In this document: one piece after another, positions 1-8,377 of the stretch
How positions within the stretch are numbered: position 1 is the stretch's first letter
How the letters are laid out: every line of letters starts with the position of its first letter
Origin: Prochlorococcus sp. MIT 1341
Lineage (GTDB): Bacteria; Cyanobacteriota; Cyanobacteriia; PCC-6307; Cyanobiaceae
Length of the DNA stretch: 64,000 nt
Direction of reading: 5' to 3'
Assembly (NCBI RefSeq): GCF_034092415.1
Contig: NZ_CP139304.1
Location: 434,001 to 498,000, forward strand
Notes under the pieces: generated by a model
What the model was told of the DNA's origin: nothing
Seen by the model: only the letters and a program-made list of their open reading frames with translations
Database searches by the model: none
Program-made: the position numbers and the translations under genes

Positions 1-24
1 TCTCAAGTCATAGCGGGTTGACTG

Positions 25-45
25 AAAAGTGCCATCGCACTTTTT
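25..45 (+). terminator. Stem-loop terminator at the left edge
   Basis: A perfect 8-bp stem (AAAAGTGC / GCACTTTT) closes a CATC loop and runs into a T tract. An in-frame TGA lies just upstream at 19-21, so this probably ends a plus-strand gene lying mostly outside the window. The A-rich arm means it could also act on the minus strand. Read directly from the sequence; function is inferred. Confidence 0.65.
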
Positions 46-193
46 GCCTATTAGTCCTTCGAGTCAAAGAAGTTGAACGAAGAAAAGAATACAAACACCG
101 AAATCATTATAGGTAGAAAGTTTTGAAGATTCTCAAACTTTCTATTAAAATTGGAATATCTTGGTTAATAGAAAAAGCTCTTAAGAGGTCATT

Positions 194-544
194 GTGAATA
201 CTGAAGAACTTACAGTTCCACAAAAAGTCAAAATTCTAGTCCAGTCACTCGATGGGGTTGAGCAAACAAACGAGGCGCTTTCTCGCTGTTCTGACTCAGA
301 AGCAATGATAAATGTACTTCTGAGTGCATCGGAGAAGCTTGAACTTGACCTAACAAAAGCGGACCTTATCAAGACAGCTCCTATTCGTGATTGGATCTGG
401 TATAAAGATGGTGGCGCATTAGTGCAAGTGGGAGATGGAGTGCCCCGCTACCAACAGGACAAGAACTCTGCAAACCTCCGTTATATTGGTGGTGGATTGG
501 TAATAGCACTACTATTTATCGTAGGGATGTTAACCGGCTTCTAA
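194..544 (+). CDS. Nif11-like small protein with C-terminal membrane helix
   Basis: A 116-residue protein with a GTG start, chosen because AAGAGG lies seven bases upstream. Residues about 8-60 have the pattern of Nif11-type domains: a helical stretch, a D/E-rich turn and an ending near LTKADLI. A conserved-looking WIWYKDGGALVQVGDG stretch follows, and residues about 97-116 form one hydrophobic helix. Nif11 domains serve as leaders of prochlorosin and related peptide precursors, but this one has no double-glycine cleavage site and no Cys/Ser/Thr-rich core. It ends in a membrane anchor, so it is probably not a lantipeptide precursor. No modification enzyme is visible nearby. The role is unknown; assignment to Nif11 is by pattern only. 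Confidence 0.7.
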   Translation: MNTEELTVPQKVKILVQSLDGVEQTNEALSRCSDSEAMINVLLSASEKLELDLTKADLIKTAPIRDWIWYKDGGALVQVGDGVPRYQQDKNSANLRYIGGGLVIALLFIVGMLTGF

Positions 545-716
545 ATCTCATAATGATCAAAAACAAGGTCAAATGGCAGGGGAAAGCAACCCAAAGGCAA
601 AGAATACGAGCCTAAATGAGTGCATTGGCCAATGAAATTAAAGCTAGCTCAAAGCAAATATGAACTTAGGCAAGATTTTCTTAAATCAAATCTAGAGCTT
701 TTAGGATTCTTTAGTG

Positions 717-818
717 ATGGATATCGAGATCACCTCTAGCAAAGAAGAATGGATCAATTCACCAAACTCTTCTAACAATTACTTTGAAGAATACTCTTCG
801 GGAAAAGGAACCATCTGA
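717..818 (+). CDS. Possible very small acidic protein
   Basis: A 33-codon ATG reading frame encoding a hydrophilic Ser/Asn/Glu-rich peptide beginning MDIEITSSKEEW. There is no clear ribosome binding site and no recognised domain. It sits alone in the stretch 545-925, where I see no other credible gene. It is listed because the frame is clean and the region is full of small proteins, but it may be chance. Confidence 0.25.
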   Translation: MDIEITSSKEEWINSPNSSNNYFEEYSSGKGTI

Positions 819-925
819 AATGAAAAACTTGCTTTTGCGTTAGTAAGACAGCAATTTTTTATGAAATAGATTTATAGTGCATATTAGAAACTGGCAAATG
901 GCATCAAAAAATGCTTAAATAAGTT

Positions 926-1087
926 ATGGAAAAGAAAAAAAAGATCGTCAAGCTTGCATCCTCCACAAGCTTTGAAGAAAAAGACCACAGGCTAGCTTGT
1001 GGTTGGCATGTTGACATAGAAGGAAGCGGTCAGCGCAAAAGATACCTCAGATCCCTTAGAAAAGAAGAAATTGTGCAAAGCGCCTAA
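926..1087 (+). CDS. Small basic hypothetical protein
   Basis: A 53-residue ATG frame. The N-terminus is lysine-rich (MEKKKKIVKLAS). The middle has a Cys-Gly-Trp-His element followed by Asp-Glu acids, and the C-terminus is strongly basic (GQRKRYLRSLRKEE). No membrane segment or known domain is seen. The composition looks protein-like rather than random, with alternating charged and aromatic residues. Such short basic proteins are frequent in Prochlorococcus intergenic regions. Function unknown. Confidence 0.5.
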   Translation: MEKKKKIVKLASSTSFEEKDHRLACGWHVDIEGSGQRKRYLRSLRKEEIVQSA

Positions 1088-1396
1088 AATCAACAAAAAG
1101 AAATTTTAGAACAATAATTAAGCCGAACCTGTTTTTTCATACCAATTTAATTTGTTACTTATCTGTGAATTTATACTCATACAATTCGTATATTTTTTAA
1201 TTAATGAAAAATCTTTTTGAATACTAAAAACAATTAATATATTTACCGTGTTCATTTTTAGAGCTCCGACTAAAAAGTAATTAATTCCTTTTTAATGATT
1301 ATAGAAAACATAGAAATTGCATTTTATTACTTCAAATAGCACAAATGGCAATCACTGTCAAATAGATCTATAGTAAAAGAGGTTTTAATCACACCA
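1088..1396. other. A+T-rich gap without a recognisable gene
   Basis: About 310 bases of very A+T-rich sequence between two small genes. I see no open frame of useful length, no tRNA-like fold and no strong hairpin. It may hold the promoter of the small membrane protein that follows. Confidence 0.5.
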
Positions 1397-1582
1397 ATGA
1401 ACCTACTAGCTACTGGATCCGGATTTCTTGGTATTTCCCCCACGACAGACCAGCTAATTGTTGTCAATCTTGCGGCGATACTTGTAGGAACAACATTTAA
1501 TTCACCACAAAAGCCCATAAAATGGGGAGGCCTTCTTATTGCTGTAGTCACTACTACATGTGCTCTTTGGTGTGGTCATTAA
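1397..1582 (+). CDS. Small two-helix membrane hypothetical protein
   Basis: A 61-residue ATG frame with two hydrophobic segments, roughly residues 19-33 and 44-58, separated by a short polar loop containing Asn, Lys and Pro. The protein ends Trp-Cys-Gly-His. A longer frame lies antisense to it (1327-1551), but it lacks membrane or domain logic and I treat it as the shadow. No family recognised. Confidence 0.45.
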   Translation: MNLLATGSGFLGISPTTDQLIVVNLAAILVGTTFNSPQKPIKWGGLLIAVVTTTCALWCGH

Positions 1583-1676
1583 ACTATAAAAAGGATGTAA
1601 CTAAACTAAATTAGATTTCTTTTATTCACTTAACTCCTTATCGACTTCTCCCCTCACTGATCAATCCTTATTATCT

Positions 1677-1835
1677 ATGGATTATTTTGATAATGCTATT
1701 CACTATGGTCCAAATGATGCCGGAGCGTCAACCCTTTCAATAGCATTGGTTGTACTTGCAATACTTTTTGGATCATGGATGTTAGGAGCCCTATATGGGT
1801 TAATTGCTAATTATTTCAAGAAGAATAAGGACTAA
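1677..1835 (+). CDS. Small single-pass membrane protein
   Basis: A 52-residue ATG frame. An acidic N-terminus (MDYFDNAIHYGPND) is followed by one long hydrophobic helix (about residues 18-45) and a basic tail (YFKKNKD). This gives a clean N-out/C-in topology by the positive-inside rule. It resembles many short membrane proteins of unknown role in picocyanobacteria. It lies on the same strand as its neighbours but is separated by A+T-rich gaps, so an operon is unlikely. Confidence 0.5.
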   Translation: MDYFDNAIHYGPNDAGASTLSIALVVLAILFGSWMLGALYGLIANYFKKNKD

Positions 1836-2011
1836 GCTAAGCCACTATAATTGATGATTAAAAACTTTTTATCTTTATATGATTACCCCTTTAAACGTTT
1901 ATCAATATAAAGGAAGTATTAAATAGAATATTTAGAATTCAAAACTAAATTCCCGAAATACCTCCACGATCAAGTAAAAAGCTGTAATTTATAATTAAAT
2001 CAAACTTGAAA

Positions 2012-2224
2012 ATGACCCCAAGAGAAATGATTAGGGCCCATGCCTACCCTGTTCTGGCAGTTGTAAGCACTGTAAGCCTAGTGATAATTTCTACATCTCT
2101 TATCCCTATTGCTAAATGGTCAAGAAGTCAGAATGAATGCATAGAGAGAACATTTAAGGTTAACGGTATAAACACACAAGGGCTATCTAGCAAAGTTTGG
2201 AGTTGTAATGGTGGTGGTGATTAG
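2012..2224 (+). CDS. Small signal-anchored hypothetical protein
   Basis: About 70 residues. A TTG two codons upstream would add only two residues, so the ATG is preferred. A short basic N-terminus leads into a hydrophobic helix (about residues 12-33), followed by a polar tail with two cysteines about 30 residues apart. The layout suggests a membrane-anchored domain on the far side of the membrane, possibly with a disulfide. A GGGAGACGGGACTCC hairpin-like sequence follows the stop and might be a weak terminator. No family recognised. Confidence 0.55.
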   Translation: MTPREMIRAHAYPVLAVVSTVSLVIISTSLIPIAKWSRSQNECIERTFKVNGINTQGLSSKVWSCNGGGD

Positions 2225-2276
2225 ATCAATATATTTTTGGGAGACGGGACTCCTCTCCTTTAAAAAGGTAATTTAA

Positions 2277-2456
2277 TTAATGACTATCACGTTTCCTAAG
2301 TGCCTGTGCCAACTTTCCTGCAATAAAAGGGATATGTAAAGAATACTTGTTAAGCTGTATCCTTTCTTCAAGAGTTACAGAGTCTCCCAACTCTAAACGT
2401 GAAAGAATTTCTTGAAGTTTCTGACGTGTCTGATTAGTAAGCATTCGTAACGCCAT
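2277..2456 (-). CDS. Conserved small hypothetical protein
   Basis: A 59-residue frame beginning MALRMLTNQTRQKLQEIL. It is rich in amphipathic helix, with a QTRQKLQEILSRLELG segment followed by a conserved-looking VTLEERIQLNKY motif and a basic C-terminus (LAQALRKRDSH). It has the even composition and heptad-like spacing of a real small soluble protein and, from memory, belongs to a short family kept in Prochlorococcus. It stands alone, 112 bp downstream of the glycerate kinase stop. Function unknown. Confidence 0.65.
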   Translation of the reverse strand: MALRMLTNQTRQKLQEILSRLELGDSVTLEERIQLNKYSLHIPFIAGKLAQALRKRDSH

Positions 2457-2568
2457 AAGAAAGTACTATTTTCTATAGGGTGGTATTTAAAAGAGTGAAG
2501 TGCAATTAAAGTTAAAAAATAATAATATTTAATTCACCTAGCCTAGACATAAGAAATAGTTCTAGATC

Positions 2569-3567
2569 TTAGTCGAATCGCTCATCGCAACTTCTACCCA
2601 CCCATTTAATACGTCGATCAATATCTAGGTGAGCAACGACATCAGCATTGATTTTCATTAAATTCTGATGTGGTATCGATCGCTGTATCATTCTGATAAA
2701 TTTTTCAAGTGAGTCTCCTTGTAATGAGGCACCTTTAGTTCTTAGAAGATGATCTTCCTGCTGTCTTTTCCATTTAGCTGTGTAATCTATATCTAGTGCT
2801 TTAAGATGCCATATAAGAGAAAGTCTTTTCCAAATCGATTGGTATTTTTTGAGAGAGTTTTGAACAGTACCTCTATAATCTGTCTCTCTTTGGATAAATT
2901 CATTACATTCAGAAGCGTTATCATCTATATCAAAATCTAGGGTATTGGTGTTTTCAGAACCTAAAAACCAACCTTCTAGAAGAAGGATTTTGGGTCTGGA
3001 CAAAGACCAACCACTTCTATCTCCAAGGCCATCCCTTAGTGATTTATCAAATCTGGGGCAGGATAAGATTCCTTTATTTAAGAACTTATAAAGAGTTTCT
3101 TCAAGTACGTCTAAGTCATGACTTCCGGGTAATCCCCTAGGAACTCCCCAAGGATTACCTTCCATTGCAAGGTCCAAGCGTGGTGAGGGTAAATAAAAGT
3201 CGTCAAGAGAAACTACCCTTAAAGGAAGTTTAAAAGCTTTTGCTGCTCTCTCTAACCATTTACCAAAACTGCTCTTTCCGCAGCCTGGTAGTCCAGATAA
3301 GCCAAGGAGTAGAGGCTGATCATTAAAGCTAATTAGAGATTCTACTTCTGAAAGAAGAGGTAGACCTACTCCCCAGAACCAGTCCGCTCTAGTTCCTTCT
3401 GGCCAATAATTATATATAAAATAATCAGCTCCTCTCTGAAGCCAAAATTCAGCCCATTTATTAATCTCTAGCGGACTAAAGGTACTAATAAGCTGTTGAA
3501 GATCAGCTAAAGGGAAGTTGATCTCATTCTCATATGGTTGAAATGGATTTGAAATTGAACCAATCAT
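2569..3567 (-). CDS. glyK: D-glycerate 3-kinase
   Basis: A 332-residue P-loop kinase with the Walker A motif GLPGCGKS at residues about 92-99, then an SLDDFYLPSPRLDL stretch and a LLLEGWFLG element, all typical of the plant/cyanobacterial glycerate kinase family (phosphoribulokinase/uridine kinase-like fold). The family phosphorylates D-glycerate to 3-phosphoglycerate and usually serves photorespiration. Here the gene is last in a minus-strand run with a glucosyl-3-phosphoglycerate phosphatase (14-bp gap) and a GH13_18 phosphorylase. Context therefore suggests a second role: recovering glycerate released from glucosylglycerate. Family call is strong; the solute link is inference. Confidence 0.88.
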   Translation of the reverse strand: MIGSISNPFQPYENEINFPLADLQQLISTFSPLEINKWAEFWLQRGADYFIYNYWPEGTRADWFWGVGLPLLSEVESLISFNDQPLLLGLSGLPGCGKSSFGKWLERAAKAFKLPLRVVSLDDFYLPSPRLDLAMEGNPWGVPRGLPGSHDLDVLEETLYKFLNKGILSCPRFDKSLRDGLGDRSGWSLSRPKILLLEGWFLGSENTNTLDFDIDDNASECNEFIQRETDYRGTVQNSLKKYQSIWKRLSLIWHLKALDIDYTAKWKRQQEDHLLRTKGASLQGDSLEKFIRMIQRSIPHQNLMKINADVVAHLDIDRRIKWVGRSCDERFD

Positions 3568-3581
3568 CAGTTCTGTCCATT

Positions 3582-4379
3582 TTAAGAAGAAGTTTCAGAA
3601 AAAAACTTTCTCACCGATAAAGCCCATCCCGTAGCGTGAGGTTCAAGGGCTGAAGAAAAACGACCACTAGATATCTCATTTATATAATAGGGATCAATAC
3701 CATTTAAACCAGGAACAACTATCGATACATCTGCTGCGTCTAAAAGGTCTTTATCATTAGGAGAATCACCTAATGCAAAAACTTTTACTTCAGGCTGTTT
3801 TAAATACTCTTTAAGTGAATTTAATGCTTTACCTTTATTAGTTTTATTACTTATTAAATGACTCATTCTATTGCCTTTTAGAATTGCTACATTGAATTTA
3901 GGCGTTAATTTTTCTAATTTTAATGAAAACTCTCTAGGAGGAGTTAGAAAAGGGACACTCCACAAACGCTCTTGTGCAAGAGTAATAGACTTTCCCGTCA
4001 ATCCGGTTATCTCCTCCACTTCAACTGCAGATAAATCCTTAAAGGACAATAGGTTATAACCTATTAATCTAGAAAGATCATCTAAAATTGGTCTAAGTTC
4101 CTCATACCGTAATCCGAGTGGTAAATTCCAAGTACTATTAGTATCAGGTTCTTGACCATATACTGCTCCACCATTTTCAACTATATATGGATCCTTTAAT
4201 CCATATATAGACCTAAATTGCTCAACTTCGGCTGCTGTCTTACTTGTACAGGGAATTACTGGAACTCCAGATTCTTGAAGCCATCTCAAAGTTTCGAGTG
4301 CTGGTGATAAATCATATTGATGGTCCATTAAAGTTCCATCCAGATCGGTTACGACCCACCAGTTTTTAATGATTGTCAT
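3582..4379 (-). CDS. gpgP: Glucosyl/mannosyl-3-phosphoglycerate phosphatase (HAD)
   Basis: A 265-residue HAD hydrolase. The nucleophile motif DLDGT is at residues 12-16, a Thr-Ser-Lys motif II (PCTSKT) near 43-48, and the metal-binding GDSPND loop at 204-209. The cap contains VENGGAVYG, characteristic of mannosyl-3-phosphoglycerate phosphatases. It should remove phosphate from glucosyl-3-phosphoglycerate to give glucosylglycerate. Its start overlaps the stop of the upstream phosphorylase by four bases, indicating translational coupling. The synthase lies divergently next door, so a glucosyl substrate is more likely than mannosyl. Confidence 0.88.
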   Translation of the reverse strand: MTIIKNWWVVTDLDGTLMDHQYDLSPALETLRWLQESGVPVIPCTSKTAAEVEQFRSIYGLKDPYIVENGGAVYGQEPDTNSTWNLPLGLRYEELRPILDDLSRLIGYNLLSFKDLSAVEVEEITGLTGKSITLAQERLWSVPFLTPPREFSLKLEKLTPKFNVAILKGNRMSHLISNKTNKGKALNSLKEYLKQPEVKVFALGDSPNDKDLLDAADVSIVVPGLNGIDPYYINEISSGRFSSALEPHATGWALSVRKFFSETSS

Positions 4380-6178
4380 GAGTTAATACTACCTTTTAAC
4401 CAGGCAACCGAATAGGGATCTATATTAATTAAAGCCTCAAAGTATTCATTGCCACTAAGTATATCTTTCCAAAAGGATGAGGCTCTGAGATTATGAGACA
4501 AGCAGAGACTTGTTATGTTAATAGTCACTTCGTGTTCTGTAAAGTTATGCACAGCAATGACTTTCTCGTGGTCTTTACCTCTACTTACTATAACTAAATC
4601 ATTTCTATTTAAGCTTAGACATTGCATAGAAGAGTCAGGGTGAAAAGCTGGGGTCTTTGACCTTATCAACATGGCGGTCTTGAGATTTTCTAAAATCAAT
4701 GATTGTATGGAGCTTTCAGTCTGCAAAGATTCTATTAACTTATTTACAGGAAATTTTCTACGGTTAAGGTCTCGTCTTTGTCCTGTTCTTCGGAATGTAG
4801 AGATATCATTTTCTGATGCTAATAATGCTTGGAAATAAAATGCTGGAACTCCTTTTAATGACATAACTAAAAGCTGACTTAATAAAAATCGAAGCAGTTG
4901 CGTATTGGAATCATTACCCTCAGTATCCGACATCGCACTCCACCAACTTATATTTATCTCATACGGCTCATCTTGTCCATTAACTGTTGATCTATGGCTT
5001 ATCATACCTCCACGTTTCTCACAAGCTATCAACAATTCCTTTAATCTACTATCATCCATAATTCCATAAAGAGGCCTCAATCCAACACCATCATGACAAG
5101 CTGTGAAATTTAGAAGGGTTGTATTTGCAGGAAGTTTTGGCCATTCATTAATCATATTATTTATCAAATCAGTTCGCCTACTCATAAGAGCTTCAAGTAT
5201 TAAAGGTGGCAACGGAAAATTATATGCAATATTTGCTTCCAACCCAGAATCCAGATAAGATAAGTTTTCATCTTGTGGTACATTCGTCTCAGTAACTAAA
5301 ACAGATCTAGGGAGAAGTATTTCTATAAAAACCCTGAAAATCTGGACTAATTGATGGGCTTGATCTAAATGTATGCATTTAGTACCTGATTCTTTCCAAA
5401 TAAACCCTACAGCATCAAGTCTGATCCATTTAACTCCAAAGTTTGCATAACGAACAATAAGCTTTAGAAATTCAATTAAAAGAAATGGATCTTGCCAATT
5501 TAGGTCTATCTGATCTGGGCTAAACGTTGTCCAAACAGGAAAAGGGCCCTTAATTGTTGAAATAGTTGAAAACAATGAAGAGTTCCTTGGCCTAACAACA
5601 TTTGACCAATCACCTAATAAGGAAGGTGAAAGAATATAAGATTTTCCAGGACCTTCATCTTTTCTGAATTGATCCACCCAAGGATGTGAAGATGAAACAT
5701 GGTTTAGAACAAGGTCGGCCATGAGCATCCGTTCCTCTCCAAGGAATCCCAAGTCACTCCAGTTACCAAACCTGGCATTTAATTCTTCATGACTTGATGG
5801 AGCAAATCCTCCATCACTAGTTGCCTTTAAGAAAGGTAAGACATGTGTGACTGATGCCAAATTTTCAATTTTTGAATTAATTATATTTGCTAATAATCTC
5901 AATGATGGAGCATCAGAATCAACGAAAGGGTCTGGGTACGTTATTAAAACTGCAGTGGAAGAGTCCCAAATTTGATCTGTTGAATTTGCCTTATCATCAA
6001 CAATTAATGAATTCGATTCAAGAATTTGCATCATTTGTGACCAAATTAATTCCATATCTACGTCAGATTGGTTTTTATAGATCTCTTCGATCAATCCCTT
6101 CAACCGGACTAATTGATTTGACACTTCAATTTCCACACATCCTCTACTATTCTGTCCAAACAATTGACATATACACAT
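4376..6178 (-). CDS. GH13_18 sugar phosphorylase, probably glucosylglycerate phosphorylase
   Basis: A 600-residue alpha-amylase-superfamily enzyme of the sucrose phosphorylase type. Visible motifs are DLVLNH (155-160), IRLDAVGF with nucleophile D255, VTETN with acid/base E298, and ACHDG with transition-state D363. Subfamily GH13_18 contains sucrose, glucosylglycerol and glucosylglycerate phosphorylases, and annotation pipelines usually default to sucrose. Here it is coupled to a glucosyl-3-phosphoglycerate phosphatase and a glycerate kinase, so reversible phosphorolysis of glucosylglycerate to glucose-1-phosphate and glycerate is the better inference. The ATG start lies only 23 bp from the divergent synthase start. 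A GTG at codon 15 is an alternative start. Confidence 0.85.
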   Translation of the reverse strand: MCICQLFGQNSRGCVEIEVSNQLVRLKGLIEEIYKNQSDVDMELIWSQMMQILESNSLIVDDKANSTDQIWDSSTAVLITYPDPFVDSDAPSLRLLANIINSKIENLASVTHVLPFLKATSDGGFAPSSHEELNARFGNWSDLGFLGEERMLMADLVLNHVSSSHPWVDQFRKDEGPGKSYILSPSLLGDWSNVVRPRNSSLFSTISTIKGPFPVWTTFSPDQIDLNWQDPFLLIEFLKLIVRYANFGVKWIRLDAVGFIWKESGTKCIHLDQAHQLVQIFRVFIEILLPRSVLVTETNVPQDENLSYLDSGLEANIAYNFPLPPLILEALMSRRTDLINNMINEWPKLPANTTLLNFTACHDGVGLRPLYGIMDDSRLKELLIACEKRGGMISHRSTVNGQDEPYEINISWWSAMSDTEGNDSNTQLLRFLLSQLLVMSLKGVPAFYFQALLASENDISTFRRTGQRRDLNRRKFPVNKLIESLQTESSIQSLILENLKTAMLIRSKTPAFHPDSSMQCLSLNRNDLVIVSRGKDHEKVIAVHNFTEHEVTINITSLCLSHNLRASSFWKDILSGNEYFEALINIDPYSVAWLKGSINS

Positions 6179-6201
6179 AATTCTGTTGCACTCAACACCA
6201 A

Positions 6202-7389
6202 ATGGACTTTCAACAGGGCCTGATCACAACAATCCATCACTACGGTATTTACCAAGATTCCCTTAAAGAATTACGGAGCAGTTTGAAGAAGCGGCCTACC
6301 TCCCTCCTAATTCCTTGTATTTTCAGTGAATTCAAGAGGCCTGCCCTGACTCTGATAAAAGATGTACTTTTAGAACTTGAAGGTCTAGACAGGTTAGTAA
6401 TAGCTCTGTCGGCAAATTCAGAAAGCGAGGTAAAGCAAGCAGATAATTTCTTTAGTGAGTTGCCATACCCTGTACATATTCAATGGACAGATTCTCCTGC
6501 AGTCATAGAACTCCTAAAAGCTCATGAAAAAAATGGTTTATCAGTATATGGAAAACCAGGTAAAGGGTGGGCCGTTTGGCAGGGCATTGGTATAGCCAGT
6601 GTTACGTCTGATGTAATTGCATTGTTTGATGCTGATATTCGCACCTTTAGTCCTTCCTATCCCGCAAGGATGTTAAGTCCATTACTTAACGGTTCTGATG
6701 GAGTCTCATATGTAAAAGCTTTTTATAGCCGTATATCTCTTGATACAAATGCTCTACAAGGAAGAGCTACAAGATTATTTGTCGGGCCATTATTAAATGC
6801 ACTAGAGAAAATATTTGGAACTCTTCCGTACCTTCAATACCTCCAAGCCTTTAGATACCCCCTAGCCGGTGAATTTGCCTTCTCAAAAAGTTTAGCCATG
6901 AATCTAAGGATCCCCTGTGATTGGGGACTCGAAATGGGCCTTTTATCTGAGGTTTATAGACATGTGTCAACAACTCGAATTGCTCAAGTCGATTTAGGAA
7001 TATTTGATCACAAACATAAAGATATTGGTGATAAACCAAATCAGGGCTTGCAAAAAATGTGCTCTGAAATATTCGCAAGTATCCTAAGAGGACTCATGGA
7101 GCATGAAGGGAAAACACTAATTGGGCCCCAATTATCAACTCTTGAAGTGCTATATAAACGTCTTGGTGAAGATAGAGTTAAGCAGTTCGGAGTTGACTCC
7201 TTAATAAATCATCTTCCATATAACAGGCATGAGGAGGAGCTTGCTGTTCAGAAGTTTGCTTCACTTTTAAAGCCAGCAATGAACGATTTCATGAGTTCTC
7301 CATCGTCAGAACAACTACCCTCCTGGTCGAAAGTATTAGATCGTGAAAATAGGCTTCAAGAGGATCTTGCTATAGCAGGAAAAATATAG
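6202..7389 (+). CDS. gpgS: Glucosyl-3-phosphoglycerate synthase
   Basis: A 395-residue GT-A fold glycosyltransferase (GT81 type). The substrate loop GKGWAVWQGI is near residues 120-129 and the metal-binding DAD triad at 143-145 in ALFDADIRTF. Downstream come a GEFAFSK element, a DWGLEMGLL catalytic-region motif and a His-rich FDHKHK stretch, all known from GpgS/MpgS proteins. It transfers glucose from an NDP-sugar to 3-phosphoglycerate, the first step of glucosylglycerate synthesis. The length fits the family. It is divergent from the phosphatase-phosphorylase-kinase run with a 23-bp gap, so its promoter must lie within the neighbouring coding sequence. Confidence 0.92.
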   Translation: MDFQQGLITTIHHYGIYQDSLKELRSSLKKRPTSLLIPCIFSEFKRPALTLIKDVLLELEGLDRLVIALSANSESEVKQADNFFSELPYPVHIQWTDSPAVIELLKAHEKNGLSVYGKPGKGWAVWQGIGIASVTSDVIALFDADIRTFSPSYPARMLSPLLNGSDGVSYVKAFYSRISLDTNALQGRATRLFVGPLLNALEKIFGTLPYLQYLQAFRYPLAGEFAFSKSLAMNLRIPCDWGLEMGLLSEVYRHVSTTRIAQVDLGIFDHKHKDIGDKPNQGLQKMCSEIFASILRGLMEHEGKTLIGPQLSTLEVLYKRLGEDRVKQFGVDSLINHLPYNRHEEELAVQKFASLLKPAMNDFMSSPSSEQLPSWSKVLDRENRLQEDLAIAGKI

Positions 7390-7578
7390 GTAAAAAATAG
7401 GAGGAAACCATTATTGACTCCATCAAAAAACTAACTCAAGTCTCAAGATAAAAAGCCGAATATTTACTTAAGAGGTTTTATATGAATAGAAGAATAATAA
7501 AATTTATTCATACAAGTAGTACTAATTTATAAACAATGCTAGCCTTCATAAATAAAATTATTTGTATTCAAGAAAGAA

Positions 7579-7902
7579 GTGAAAAAAACTACGGAGAATG
7601 AAATCCTTGCCTCCTCATCTGGTTGGGTAGCCTTTTTCTTAAACATCTTGCCTGGACTTGGCGCTGGCTATATGTACCAGCGACGTTGGAAAGCTTATTG
7701 GATTACAATAGCATTGACAATTTTATGGCTTTTTCTTAGTTTTCTGATCCAACTAGGAAATGATCCCTCGGACCCACTTCCAGGTCGATTTGAAAATTTA
7801 GGTTTCTACGGTCTTCTTATCATCGCGATTACTACTGCATCCGAAGCTGGTCTGAAAACCAAAAAAATTAGGGAATTGCTGGAGCAAGAAAGCTTGTTTT
7901 AA
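7579..7902 (+). CDS. Conserved membrane hypothetical protein
   Basis: A 107-residue protein with a GTG start preceded by an AAGAAAG purine run. The hydrophobic segments lie at about residues 15-32, 40-60 and 75-90. The first contains the Gly-rich LPGLGAGYMYQRRW turn that resembles the glycine-rich motif of TM2-type small membrane proteins, and a charged C-terminal helix follows. Codon use looks normal for the window. A membrane location is clear; the function is not. Confidence 0.65.
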   Translation: MKKTTENEILASSSGWVAFFLNILPGLGAGYMYQRRWKAYWITIALTILWLFLSFLIQLGNDPSDPLPGRFENLGFYGLLIIAITTASEAGLKTKKIRELLEQESLF

Positions 7903-8006
7903 AAGAAAGAAGTTTTAAGTAGAGATCCAAATATTTAAAAACATGGAATTGGACAACTGAGTATTCTTGGTATGATGTAGTTCTAAAAGGTTGAAAGAAA
8001 TTCAGT

Positions 8007-8135
8007 TTGACATCCTACTGGCCACTACTAGGCGTTTTGCTAATCATTATTGGACTTCTAGTCCAATTTGAGGTTCAGTTCATCCAATCTTCATCTGACG
8101 AAAACATCAACGAAAGTGAAAATTCCAACTCTTAA
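8007..8135 (+). CDS. Possible 42-residue membrane peptide
   Basis: A TTG-initiated frame giving one hydrophobic helix (residues about 4-20, LLGVLLIIIGLLVQF core) followed by a Ser/Asn/Glu-rich tail. The sharp split between helix and acidic tail looks like a genuine small membrane protein. The start codon is weak and the upstream GAAAGAAA is only a loose ribosome site. The rest of 7903-8377 shows no other credible gene. Confidence 0.35.
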   Translation: MTSYWPLLGVLLIIIGLLVQFEVQFIQSSSDENINESENSNS

Positions 8136-8377
8136 ATCAAATAACCTTGCACATTCTCAACTTACAAAACCAAATTATAGTTACAACTTAAATGCTACAA
8201 AAATCTATTGCCCACACCTTGTAGCTATTAACTAATCTTATACTATAACAACTACCATGTGTTTATCAATTTACGGTTCAATCAGCAAATCACCCCATTG
8301 TTCTTAATTACTCTTTGGAAGAGGTGAGCTTTTAGATATTTAACCGAAAAGGGAATTTCTGGACTTAATGGCTGAGG

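Noticed and set aside
194-544. Prochlorosin (lantipeptide) precursor
   Set aside because: The leader-like domain is there, but no double-Gly site, no Cys/Ser/Thr core and no synthetase gene nearby.
553-660. Twenty-codon frames just after the Nif11-like gene
   Set aside because: Two overlapping very short frames with no ribosome site or protein-like pattern.
1327-1551. Minus-strand frame opposite the small membrane protein
   Set aside because: No ribosome site or hydrophobic pattern; the plus-strand frame has cleaner helices. Neither is certain, but the plus strand is preferred.
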